DNA from: an uncultured Clostridia bacterium | GTDB taxonomy: Bacteria > Bacillota > Clostridia > Lachnospirales > Lachnospiraceae | Assembly: GCA_947178045.1 (NCBI GenBank) | Contig: CAMWWR010000008.1 | Coordinates: 1-14,284, forward strand | Length of the DNA stretch: 14,284 bases | Reading direction: 5' to 3' | Shown here: positions 1-6,894 of the stretch, piece by piece | How positions within the stretch are numbered: position 1 is the stretch's first letter | How the letters are laid out: every line of letters starts with the position of its first letter | Notes under the pieces: model-generated | What the model was told of the DNA's origin: nothing | Database searches by the model: none | Seen by the model: the letters and a program-made list of their open reading frames with translations, nothing else | Translations under genes and position numbers: made by a program

Positions 1-2
1 GA

Positions 3-38
3 AAGTATACAGCAGAAGAAATTTTCAGGAAACGGTAA
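3..38 (+). CDS. 3' end of an upstream gene (partial)
   Basis: One frame entering the window reads KYTAEEIFRKR and stops at TAA 36-38. The residues look like an ordinary protein C-terminus, and a strong intrinsic terminator follows 22 nt later, as expected for the last gene of an upstream transcript. Only 11 codons are visible, so no family can be named. Another frame also stops nearby (TGA 46-48), so the choice of frame is an inference. Confidence 0.35.
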   Translation, partial: KYTAEEIFRKR

Positions 39-60
39 CGGCATTTGATCAATGCTTTGA

Positions 61-101
61 AAACCCGCTTCCGGCCGAGAGGGCCGGAGGCGGGTTTTTT
101 T
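61..101 (+). terminator. Rho-independent terminator of the upstream transcript
   Basis: A 16-bp stem pairs AAACCCGCTTCCGGCC (61-76) with GGCCGGAGGCGGGTTT (82-97) across a 5-nt loop GAGAG, with a single G-T wobble. The 3' arm runs into seven T residues (95-101). This is a textbook intrinsic terminator. It insulates the eCIS cluster from upstream transcription and implies that the cluster starts from its own promoter. Confidence 0.93.
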
Positions 102-126
102 GGTGCGCAGGGGGCATATTCTCTTT

Positions 127-171
127 TGTTTGTAAAGTGTTAAGATATTGTTATGTCGAAAATGATACTAT
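127..171 (+). promoter_or_regulatory. Putative SARP-type operator and promoter of the regulatory operon
   Basis: Three heptamers lie in direct repeat with an exact 11-bp period: TGTTTGT (127-133), TGTTAAG (138-144) and TGTTATG (149-155). A -10-like TACTAT (166-171, four of six matches to consensus) starts 10 bp after the last repeat, and there is no good -35 box. Direct heptamer repeats spaced 11 bp apart, replacing the -35, are the known operator layout of SARP activators. The cluster encodes a SARP-like regulator (593-2458), and the same layout recurs before the sheath gene. Repeats and spacing are seen; their use as an operator is inferred. Confidence 0.5.
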
Positions 172-224
172 TCAACCCAAAAGAGAAGGTGAACAGCAGA
201 ATTGAAATTAAGGAGGCTGTAGAA

Positions 225-566
225 ATGTCTATATATGCGCAGGAAAAAAGGAAAGAGGAGAGAAAAAGAAATGAAACCGGCCTGTCCGATTCCGTGAAAG
301 CGGCGCTGGAACAAAAAACAGGCTTTTCTGCGGATGATGTGCGCGTTTATCGAAATTCGCCGGCGCCGGCGCGAGTGGGAGCCCTGGCGATCTCGGTTGG
401 CTCCGATATCTGCCTGGGGCCGGGCGGAGACGGCGCTCTGATGCATGAGCTGGGACACTGGGTACAGAAAAAGATGGGGAGGGTGCGGCCGACCAAAATG
501 GAAAATGGCTATCCGGTGAATGATGATCCTGCTCTGGAGGAGGAGGCAGATCGTTTTCGGCTGTAG
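225..566 (+). CDS. Small DUF4157 (eCIS core) HELGH protein
   Basis: A 113-residue protein made almost wholly of a DUF4157 domain, a zinc-metallopeptidase-like domain strongly associated with eCIS loci and their cargo. The N-terminus (1-18) is charged and probably helical. The core runs from about residue 20 (LSDSVKAALEQKTGF) through VRVYRNS (39-45) and a VGSDICLGPG strand (58-67) to the HELGH metal-binding motif (74-78). A C-terminal LEEEADRF (104-111) matches the acidic motif that ends this family and may supply a third ligand. The ATG at 225 is chosen because AAGGAGG (210-216) lies 8 nt upstream; the in-frame ATG at 153 has no ribosome site and lies inside the operator repeats. It is the first gene of the cluster, just ahead of the regulator. 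No secretion signal is visible. Whether it is a peptidase, a cargo-loading factor or an effector is unknown. Confidence 0.87.
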   Translation: MSIYAQEKRKEERKRNETGLSDSVKAALEQKTGFSADDVRVYRNSPAPARVGALAISVGSDICLGPGGDGALMHELGHWVQKKMGRVRPTKMENGYPVNDDPALEEEADRFRL

Positions 567-592
567 TGCACAGCGTAGGAGGAAGAAAGCGA

Positions 593-2458
593 ATGAAGGA
601 ACAATTACTGGCGTCGAAGCTCCGTATGCCCCAGGTGGTCTGCAGCGCGATAAGGCGGCCGGGCCTGCTCGAGCGGATTCATGAGTCGCCCCGGCAGGTG
701 CTGGCTCTGCACGCGGGAGCGGGATACGGAAAAACGGCAATTATGGCGGACTATTTTCAGACCTACAGGCTGCCCTGCGGCTGGTATCAGCTCGGGAGGA
801 CGGATGATGATATGGACCGTTTTCTGCGCTATTTTGAAGCACTGCTGCAAAGGCAGGCAGGCCGGTTCCGCGTACATAAGGAGACGGTCATCTGGACCCG
901 TGAAACGGTTGAGCTGACCGTCGTACAGATCCTGGAACAGCTGGAGTCCGTTAAGGAAGACGTGAATATTGTTCTGGACGATTTTCAATTTATTCAGAAT
1001 CCCCTGATTTTTGAATTTCTCAGCCTGTTTATCCGGTATATGGGGGACGGGATCAGACTCTTTTTTTTGATCCGGGGAAAATTCCCGGAATTTCTGTCCT
1101 GCTATCTGCTTCGGGGAATGGCCGGAGTTTTAGGAACGCAGGATTTAAAAATCACGGAGCCGGAGCTGAAAGCGTACCTTCAGGAAAGCAGAAGAAAATG
1201 GAAGAAAGCGGACGCGGAGCAGATACTGAGCGGTACGGAGGGCTGGGCGATCGCGGTAAACTATGTTCTGGATCATTTAGAGGAAGCGGACGGGGCGGGT
1301 ATGGCCGATCTTCTGTCAGGCTTTGGCCTGAGCGATTATCTGTGCTACGAAATCTTAAATCCCCTGTCCACAAAGCAGAGGATATTTATGGCGGAAAGCG
1401 CAGCCCTGGCAAGGCTTACGCCGGAGGCCTGCGATCATATTCTGGAGACGGAGGACTCCGGCGCGATTCTCGATTCCTTTGCGGACCGGCAGCTGCTGAC
1501 GGAGCGCGCCGGGACGGAGGAATACCGGTATCATCCCATGCTGCAGAGGGTACTGTGCCGACAGCTTCGGGAGGGGAGGAAGCAGGAGATATGGAAGCGG
1601 GCCGCGCAGTATTTCGGGGCACTGCAGGAAAAGCAGCAGGCGGTTCATTATTACGGCATGCTGGAGCCAAAGCAGCATGCCGGAGCCGGGACGGCCGTGG
1701 GAGAAAAAGAGAGCGACGGCCCGCTTCAGCTGTCCTGCTTCGGAGAGCTCAGAATCCACATCGGGGACGAAAAAAACATTGTGCACTGGCGGACAAGAAA
1801 AACGAAGGAAATGTTTGCCTATCTGTGGGAGCAGGAGCGGCCGGCCGGCAAGGAAAAGATTATGGACGCCCTGTGGCAGGAGGGGAATGAGCAGGGGCGG
1901 GAAGCGCTGTTCCACACGACGCTGTCCTATTTAAAACGGGCTTTTTCCGCTATCGGGATATCCGATCTGATTCGGACGGACAATAAAAGATACACCATGA
2001 ACAGACAGCACTTTCATTCGGACACACAGAGTCTGAAGCAGCTGTACGAGAGATGGAAGGGCGCAAAGGAGCTGGATGTGGAGCGGGAATTCCGGGAGCT
2101 GAACCGGCTCTATCGGGGGGAATATATGGAGGAGCTGGACGGGAGCTGGGCGCTTTCCGGACGGGAATATTATCAGGGCATTTATCTGCAGTGCTGCGAG
2201 CTGCTGGCAAATCAGGCGGCCGGCCTGCAGAAATATGATCAGGGCATCCGCGTGCTGGAGCGGGCGCTGAAGCTGGACCCCTATTCCGATCAGCTGAACG
2301 GAATGCTCCTGGAAAACCTTTGCGCAATGGGAGAATTCCAGGCGGCGAGACAGCAGTACGAGCGATATAACCGGCTGCTGAGGGAGGAGCTGAATATCGG
2401 CATCGGCAGGCAGGTACAGGAGATCTACCAGAATACCATCGTCCGGCGTACCGGCTGA
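593..2458 (+). CDS. STAND ATPase / SARP-type (wHTH-BTAD) transcriptional regulator
   Basis: A 621-residue cytoplasmic regulator. The N-terminus resembles MalT-type STAND ATPases: LLASKLRMP (5-13), an RRPGLLERI segment (21-29), Walker A GAGYGKT (42-48) and Walker B LDDFQ (128-132), then an all-helical region to about residue 360. After a Gly/Glu linker, residues 378-475 form an OmpR-like winged helix (LQLSCFGELRI, TRKTKEMFAYLWE, DNKRYTM). Residues 485-615 form a bacterial transcriptional activator domain (BTAD) of TPR-like helices (YRGEYMEEL, ALKLDPYSDQL, AARQQYERY). This is the DNA-binding plus BTAD unit of SARP activators, placed C-terminal to the ATPase rather than N-terminal. ATG 593 is preferred over GTG 566, since AGGAGG (577-582) lies 10 nt upstream. 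The gene follows DUF4157 by 26 nt and precedes the AAA+ gene by 15 nt, so the three are probably co-transcribed. The likely role is signal-gated activation of the eCIS promoters; the ligand is unknown. Confidence 0.86.
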   Translation: MKEQLLASKLRMPQVVCSAIRRPGLLERIHESPRQVLALHAGAGYGKTAIMADYFQTYRLPCGWYQLGRTDDDMDRFLRYFEALLQRQAGRFRVHKETVIWTRETVELTVVQILEQLESVKEDVNIVLDDFQFIQNPLIFEFLSLFIRYMGDGIRLFFLIRGKFPEFLSCYLLRGMAGVLGTQDLKITEPELKAYLQESRRKWKKADAEQILSGTEGWAIAVNYVLDHLEEADGAGMADLLSGFGLSDYLCYEILNPLSTKQRIFMAESAALARLTPEACDHILETEDSGAILDSFADRQLLTERAGTEEYRYHPMLQRVLCRQLREGRKQEIWKRAAQYFGALQEKQQAVHYYGMLEPKQHAGAGTAVGEKESDGPLQLSCFGELRIHIGDEKNIVHWRTRKTKEMFAYLWEQERPAGKEKIMDALWQEGNEQGREALFHTTLSYLKRAFSAIGISDLIRTDNKRYTMNRQHFHSDTQSLKQLYERWKGAKELDVEREFRELNRLYRGEYMEELDGSWALSGREYYQGIYLQCCELLANQAAGLQKYDQGIRVLERALKLDPYSDQLNGMLLENLCAMGEFQAARQQYERYNRLLREELNIGIGRQVQEIYQNTIVRRTG

Positions 2459-2473
2459 GAAAGGAGCAGGCCA

Positions 2474-4516
2474 ATGTTTGATGAGGTGATGGAATGGGGA
2501 ATCCGCCGGATCACCGGCTATCTGAGAAATATGGATGCGGAGCAGCGGGAGCTTCTGAATCAGAACGGCGAATTCAGTGAAAGCATATTGAGCATGGAGA
2601 TTCACGCCTTTTTTCGGGAAGGGGAGGAGTGGGAGGCGGGGCTGCCGGATTTTTGCCCGGAGGACGCGCCGGAAATGCTCAAAAGAAGGCTCGGGCTGGA
2701 TAAGTTCGGGCTGTTCTGTGTGCTGATGGCGCTGCTCGGCGAGCTGGATTACCATTTTGAAAAGCTTTTTGTCTATCTGAACAATGACTGGAATCAGCGC
2801 CTGCTGAGTGTGGAATGGGCGATCCGCCTGTTTACCCTGGAGACGGAGGCGGACGCCTCCTACCTGACGTATTTTTTCCCGGAGGGGAGACTGGCCCGGT
2901 GGGTGCTGGATGTCCGGGCGGAAGGCTCCGGCTCTGGCCTGCGCAGGGGTCTGAAGCTGAAGCAGCCGGTTCTGGAGTTCCTGCTGCGCGCCGGCAGCTT
3001 TGAGGACAAGCCCTTCTTAAAATGGAATCCGAAATGGAAGCTACATACAGGGGACGGCAACACGGACTGGCGGACCTGGCTGCGGGAGGATGTGTGCGCA
3101 TATCTGGAATCCGCCCGTGGCGCCGGGGAGGAAGGAGGGCGAAGCCTGCTCTTTCATCTGAGAGGGGAGGAGAGAGAAGAAAGCTTTCTGTATCCGATCT
3201 GGTATGCCGAACGGAAAAAAACGGCACTGGGAATTCTGGATTACGGAAGCATCCGGGAGGAGCCGGAGCGGCTTCATTCGGCGCTGGAGGAGATTGTTCT
3301 GGCCGGGGGCATTCTTTGCCTGCACAACGCCGACGAACGACGGGAGGAGGGGAAGGAGCCCCGCCGTCTGGCCGCCCTTTTGCGGCAGGCGGCTGAGCTC
3401 CTTCCGGTGATCTTTCTGCTGGGCGGTCCGGAGAGGGCGGAGCTCGGCCTGCCGTGGGATATGGATTATGTTCCGATCGAGCTTTGTCCTCCGGAGGGAG
3501 AGCGAAGGCGGCAGCTTTGGAAACGGCTGGCGGAGGGATATCCCGTGTCGGAGCGGGAATGGGGGCCTGCCTGCGCCCTGTACAGCCTCGGCATGCAGGA
3601 GATCCGGCAGAGCCTGCGGGAGGCGCAGCGGACGGCGGATGCCGCCGGGGAGGCGCAGATTACGGAGAGCATGCTGCACGGGGCGTGCCGGCGGCAGCTG
3701 GAGCATAATCTGCAGGAATGGGCGGTTCGGGTAAAAACGGATTATGCCTGGGAGGATCTGGTGCTGCCCCGGCAGCAGAAGGAGGAGCTGAAGCAGGCCG
3801 CGAACCAGATAAAATACCGGCGGCAGGTATATGAGGAATGGGGCTTTTCCGGCGTCCTTTCCTACGGTACAGGGCTGTCCGTGCTGCTGACCGGGCCGCC
3901 CGGAACCGGAAAGACAATGGCGGCGCAGGTGCTGGCAGGAGCGATGGGACTGGAGCTTTACAAAATTCAGCTTCCGGCGGTGGTGAGCAAATACATTGGA
4001 GAGACGGAAAAGAACCTGAGACAGATTTTCCGGGAGGGGAAAAAAAGTCCGGCGGCGCTGTTCTTTGACGAGGCGGATGTTCTGTTTGGCAGGCGGACGG
4101 AGGTGAAGGACAGCCATGACAAATACAGTAATATGGAGGCGGCCTTTCTGCTGCAGAACATGGAAGAATACGCGGGGGTGGTGATTCTGGCGACAAATTT
4201 CCCGCAGAATATCGACGAGGCGTTCCGGCGGCGGATCAAATTTACCATCGAATTTTCTATGCCGGACCGGCAGCACCGCCGGCTGCTCTGGGAAAAAAGC
4301 TTTCCGAAGCAGGCTCCGCTCGGCGCGGATGTGGATCTGGAGTATCTGGCGGAGACCTTTGAGCTGAGCGGCAGCAGCATTAAAAATATTGCCGTAAACG
4401 CTGCGTTTCTCGCCGCGCCGGGAGGGGAAGCGGTCGGAATGCCCCATATTATAAAGGCACTCACAGGCGAATACAGAAAAAGCGGGAAATATTTTTCGGA
4501 AGAAGAATTGCTGTAA
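2474..4516 (+). CDS. AAA+ ATPase, Afp15-like eCIS ATPase
   Basis: A 680-residue protein with a C-terminal AAA+ module: Walker A GPPGTGKT (474-481), pore-loop-like SKYIGETEKN, Walker B FFDEAD (530-535), sensor-1 N575 in VVILATNF, and arginine-finger candidates FRRRIKF (584-590), followed by a small helical lid. The N-terminal ~400 residues are largely helical; they contain a segment beginning LGLDKFGLFCVLMALL and a divergent NTPase-like region around LGILDYGSIREEPERLHSALEE. This domain order fits the AAA+ ATPases present in almost all eCIS loci (Afp15/PVC15), thought to assist particle assembly or cargo loading in the producing cell. AAGGAG (2461-2466) lies 7 nt before the ATG. A 122-nt non-coding gap with a new promoter follows, so this gene probably ends the first operon, although no terminator is visible. 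Confidence 0.92.
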   Translation: MFDEVMEWGIRRITGYLRNMDAEQRELLNQNGEFSESILSMEIHAFFREGEEWEAGLPDFCPEDAPEMLKRRLGLDKFGLFCVLMALLGELDYHFEKLFVYLNNDWNQRLLSVEWAIRLFTLETEADASYLTYFFPEGRLARWVLDVRAEGSGSGLRRGLKLKQPVLEFLLRAGSFEDKPFLKWNPKWKLHTGDGNTDWRTWLREDVCAYLESARGAGEEGGRSLLFHLRGEEREESFLYPIWYAERKKTALGILDYGSIREEPERLHSALEEIVLAGGILCLHNADERREEGKEPRRLAALLRQAAELLPVIFLLGGPERAELGLPWDMDYVPIELCPPEGERRRQLWKRLAEGYPVSEREWGPACALYSLGMQEIRQSLREAQRTADAAGEAQITESMLHGACRRQLEHNLQEWAVRVKTDYAWEDLVLPRQQKEELKQAANQIKYRRQVYEEWGFSGVLSYGTGLSVLLTGPPGTGKTMAAQVLAGAMGLELYKIQLPAVVSKYIGETEKNLRQIFREGKKSPAALFFDEADVLFGRRTEVKDSHDKYSNMEAAFLLQNMEEYAGVVILATNFPQNIDEAFRRRIKFTIEFSMPDRQHRRLLWEKSFPKQAPLGADVDLEYLAETFELSGSSIKNIAVNAAFLAAPGGEAVGMPHIIKALTGEYRKSGKYFSEEELL

Positions 4517-4534
4517 TAGGAAGATCGCGGTTTC

Positions 4535-4568
4535 TGTTAAGTGTTTGTTAAATAGAATTTTGTAGAAT
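4535..4568 (+). promoter_or_regulatory. Putative SARP-type operator and promoter of the structural operon
   Basis: Two direct heptamers, TGTTAAG (4535-4541) and TGTTAAA (4546-4552), lie 11 bp apart in the AT-rich gap before the sheath gene. A good -10 box, TAGAAT (4563-4568, five of six), begins 10 bp after the second repeat. Both the repeat period and the 10-bp gap equal those in the promoter at 127-171, and the pattern TGTTAAG-N3-TTGTTA is common to both sites. This suggests one activator, probably the product of 593-2458, switches on both operons. The function is inferred. Confidence 0.52.
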
Positions 4569-4598
4569 AATAGAAAACGGAAAAGGGAAAGGAGGGCG

Positions 4599-4629
4599 GC
4601 TGACCGGCCCGGAGAGGAGGGCGGTCAGC
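4599..4629 (+). promoter_or_regulatory. Leader hairpin carrying the sheath Shine-Dalgarno sequence
   Basis: GCTGACCG (4599-4606) pairs perfectly with CGGTCAGC (4622-4629). After one bulged G (4607), CCC (4608-4610) pairs with GGG (4619-4621), giving 11 bp around the loop GGAGAGGA (4611-4618). The purine-rich GGAGAGGAGG (4611-4620), the only strong Shine-Dalgarno-like sequence close to the sheath start, lies in the loop and inner stem. It ends 18 nt before the ATG at 4639, which is unusually far. The hairpin could set translation of the most abundant particle protein or stabilise the mRNA. The structure is seen; its role is inferred. Confidence 0.55.
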
Positions 4630-4638
4630 AAAACGGCC

Positions 4639-6375
4639 ATGGCAGAATACTTATCACCGGGCGTTTATGTGGAAGAATTTGATTCCGGCGCAAAGCCGAT
4701 GGAGGGCGTCAGCACCAGTACCGCGGGCTTTATCGGCCTGGCGGAGCGGGGGCCGGTGGAGGGGACGCCGAAGCTGGTCACCAATTTTGCGGACTTCCGG
4801 CGGAAATACGGGGGCTATCTGCCGGAAAGCGAGTTCGGAGAATATCGTTTTCTGGCGTATTGTGTGGAGCATTTCTTTATCAACGGCGGTTCCCGCTGCT
4901 TTATTGCGCGAGTAGCGCCGGAGGATGCCGCGCCGGCAAAGGGCTTTGCGCCGGACAGGGAGAAGCCGGTGCTCACCTTCACGGCGAAAAATCCGGGGAT
5001 CTGGGGCAACGACCTTAAGGTGCGGCTGATGCCGGCCAGCAAAAGCAGGACGGCGATCTTGGAAGTGATATCCGCGCCGGAGGGAAAGAAGTACCGCTGC
5101 AAGAACGGCTCGGGCTTTCAGGCGGGCGATGTTGTAGCCTACCGGGATAAGCAGCAGGACACTGTGGCATATTATCGGGTCGTGAGGAGCCAGGACAATA
5201 TTCTGGAGCTTACCGGGGAGCTCGGGGATGACGCGGCGGACACGGAGCTGCGGCCGTCCAGATTTCTTCAGAGCTGCGAGTTTACGCTGGAAGCCTCGTA
5301 TGAGGATCAGGTCGAGCTGTATGAATATGTTTCCCTGAATCCCAATGCACCGAATTTCGTGACAAAGAAAACGGAGAAATCGGATCTGATCCTTGTGGAG
5401 ACGGGCGAGCTTCCGGAGGAGCCGGGCTCTCCGTTCGACCTCGTGACCGGGGGAGGGGCCGGGGAGCTGACGGTCTTCCTGCGGGATGGCTCCAACGGCT
5501 CGGTTGCTCAGATATCGGCCGCCGATTTTATCGGAAAGGATAGCGGGGCCGGAAAGCGGACGGGAATCCAGGCCTTTCTGGACAACGATATGGTATCGCT
5601 TATGGCGGTTCCCGGCGTGGTGGACGCCAATGTGCAGCTGACTCTGACGGCGCACTGCGAGAATCTGGGAAGCCGCTTTGCCGTTCTGGACATGCCGCGG
5701 GAGGCGAAGAAGATCGACGATATTGTCGCCCACCGGGAACTGTTCGACACGAATTATGCGGCTCTGTATCATCCGTGGCTCCAGGTTTTTGATCCTCTGG
5801 ACAAGAAAAATCTGGCGATTCCGCCGTCCGGCTCCATACTCGGAATCTACGCGCGGAGCGATAATACACGGGGCGTGCACAAAGCGCCGGCGAACGAGGT
5901 TGTGCGTGCCTGCGTGGGTCTGGACTGCGATTTTAACAAGGGCGAACAGGACATTCTGAATCCGAAGGGGGTCAATCTGATCCGGAGCTTTCCGGGGATG
6001 GGAATCCGGGTCTGGGGAGCCAGAACTGCGACGAGCGACGGCAGCTGGAAGTATATCAATGTCAGGAGACTGTTCATTTTTATAGAGGAATCCATCAGGG
6101 TCAATACGAACTGGGCGGTCTTTGAGCCGAATGACGAAACGCTGTGGGTGAGAGTACAGCTGCCCAGCGACGTATTGTTGACCGGCCTCTGGCGGAACGG
6201 CTCGCTGGCCGGAGCCTCGACGGATGAGGCGTTTTTTGTAAATGTGGGACGCGATACCATGACGCAGGATGATATCGATAACGGGCGGCTGATCTGCGTC
6301 ATCGGCGTGGCGCCGGTAAAGCCGGCAGAATTTGTCATCTTCCGGATTTCTCAGAAAACCGGAGATGCGCAGTAG
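4639..6375 (+). CDS. Contractile tail sheath protein (Afp2/3/4-like)
   Basis: A 578-residue sheath subunit that polymerises around the inner tube and contracts to drive injection. It opens with the sheath signature SPGVYVEEF (6-14) and AGFIGLAERGP (29-39), then NGGSRCFIARV (82-92). A variable insertion of about 200 residues follows (roughly 110-310). The conserved C-terminal half contains HPWLQVFDPL, a PPSG(S) segment, GVNLIRSFPGMGIRVWGART, RRLFIFIEESI (476-486) and a C-terminal strand region near KPAEFVIFRI. Afp has three sheath paralogues; only this one is present here. The ATG at 4639 is fixed by the conserved N-terminus; no other start fits. It is the first gene of the structural operon. 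Confidence 0.96.
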   Translation: MAEYLSPGVYVEEFDSGAKPMEGVSTSTAGFIGLAERGPVEGTPKLVTNFADFRRKYGGYLPESEFGEYRFLAYCVEHFFINGGSRCFIARVAPEDAAPAKGFAPDREKPVLTFTAKNPGIWGNDLKVRLMPASKSRTAILEVISAPEGKKYRCKNGSGFQAGDVVAYRDKQQDTVAYYRVVRSQDNILELTGELGDDAADTELRPSRFLQSCEFTLEASYEDQVELYEYVSLNPNAPNFVTKKTEKSDLILVETGELPEEPGSPFDLVTGGGAGELTVFLRDGSNGSVAQISAADFIGKDSGAGKRTGIQAFLDNDMVSLMAVPGVVDANVQLTLTAHCENLGSRFAVLDMPREAKKIDDIVAHRELFDTNYAALYHPWLQVFDPLDKKNLAIPPSGSILGIYARSDNTRGVHKAPANEVVRACVGLDCDFNKGEQDILNPKGVNLIRSFPGMGIRVWGARTATSDGSWKYINVRRLFIFIEESIRVNTNWAVFEPNDETLWVRVQLPSDVLLTGLWRNGSLAGASTDEAFFVNVGRDTMTQDDIDNGRLICVIGVAPVKPAEFVIFRISQKTGDAQ

Positions 6376-6397
6376 CGCGGAAGGGAGGGAACAGTAA

Positions 6398-6820
6398 ATG
6401 GCATATCCGCACGGCAAATTCAGATATACGCTCGAGGTGCAGGGACTGAATCTCGGAGGCTTTTCGGAGGTGTCCGGCTTTGACGCCTCCATCGATGTGA
6501 TCGAATACCGGGAGGGGGATAAGGTGCAGACGCCCATGAAGGTTCCGGGGCTGAAGAAATACGGAAATATTACAATGAAGCAGGGCGTCGCGGACAAGGA
6601 CGCTCTGTATAAGTGGATGGAAACCGGGTTTGAAAAGGATGTGGACCGGAAAACCGTCACCATTACCCTGCTGGATATCAACGGGCAGCCGGCGGCCTCC
6701 TGGCAGATCATCAATGCGTGGCCTACAAAATATACCGCTCCGGATTTCAATGCGACCTCGTCGGAGATTGCGGTGGAGACGCTGGAGCTGGCGCACGAGG
6801 GAATGAAGAGGACAAAATAG
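6398..6820 (+). CDS. Inner tail tube protein (gp19 family, Afp1-like)
   Basis: A 140-residue tube protein of the T4 gp19/Hcp-like fold that stacks as rings to form the inner tube pushed out on contraction. Diagnostic parts are the N-terminal FRYTLEVQGLNLGGFSEVSGF, the DVIEYREG segment with the loop before KVPGLKKYGNITMKQG (a long hairpin typical of tube proteins), and the C-terminal strand ETLELAHEG. The length is normal for the family. GGGAGG (6383-6388) lies 9 nt before the ATG. The gene begins 22 nt after the sheath stop, the usual sheath-tube order. Confidence 0.94.
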   Translation: MAYPHGKFRYTLEVQGLNLGGFSEVSGFDASIDVIEYREGDKVQTPMKVPGLKKYGNITMKQGVADKDALYKWMETGFEKDVDRKTVTITLLDINGQPAASWQIINAWPTKYTAPDFNATSSEIAVETLELAHEGMKRTK

Positions 6821-6871
6821 CGGCCGGAAAATACGGCGGCGATGTGTGAGCGCAATCCGCCGGGGCGGCCG
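6821..6871 (+). promoter_or_regulatory. Nested inverted repeats in the tube to assembly-protein gap
   Basis: Directly after the tube stop codon, CGGCCG (6821-6826) can pair with CGGCCG (6866-6871), enclosing CGGCGG (6834-6839) paired with CCGCCG (6857-6862) around a 17-nt loop. No T-run follows, so it is not a classical terminator. It could protect the 3' end of a processed sheath-tube mRNA or lower read-through to the assembly genes, which are needed in smaller amounts. The pairing is seen, but the sequence is GC-rich and chance pairing is possible. Confidence 0.35.
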
Positions 6872-6894
6872 GAACAAAGAAGGGAGAATGAGCA

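Noticed and set aside
153..224. ATG at 153 as the start of the DUF4157 gene
   Set aside because: It has no Shine-Dalgarno sequence and lies in the direct-repeat operator; ATG 225 has AAGGAGG at ideal spacing and begins just before the conserved domain.
566..592. GTG 566 as the regulator start
   Set aside because: It overlaps the preceding stop with no ribosome site; ATG 593 has AGGAGG upstream and starts with the family's N-terminal KEQLLASKL segment.
1198..1890. Alternative plus-strand frame of 230 codons inside the regulator
   Set aside because: The Gly/Arg/Ala-rich translation matches nothing, and the overlapping frame carries the STAND and wHTH domains.
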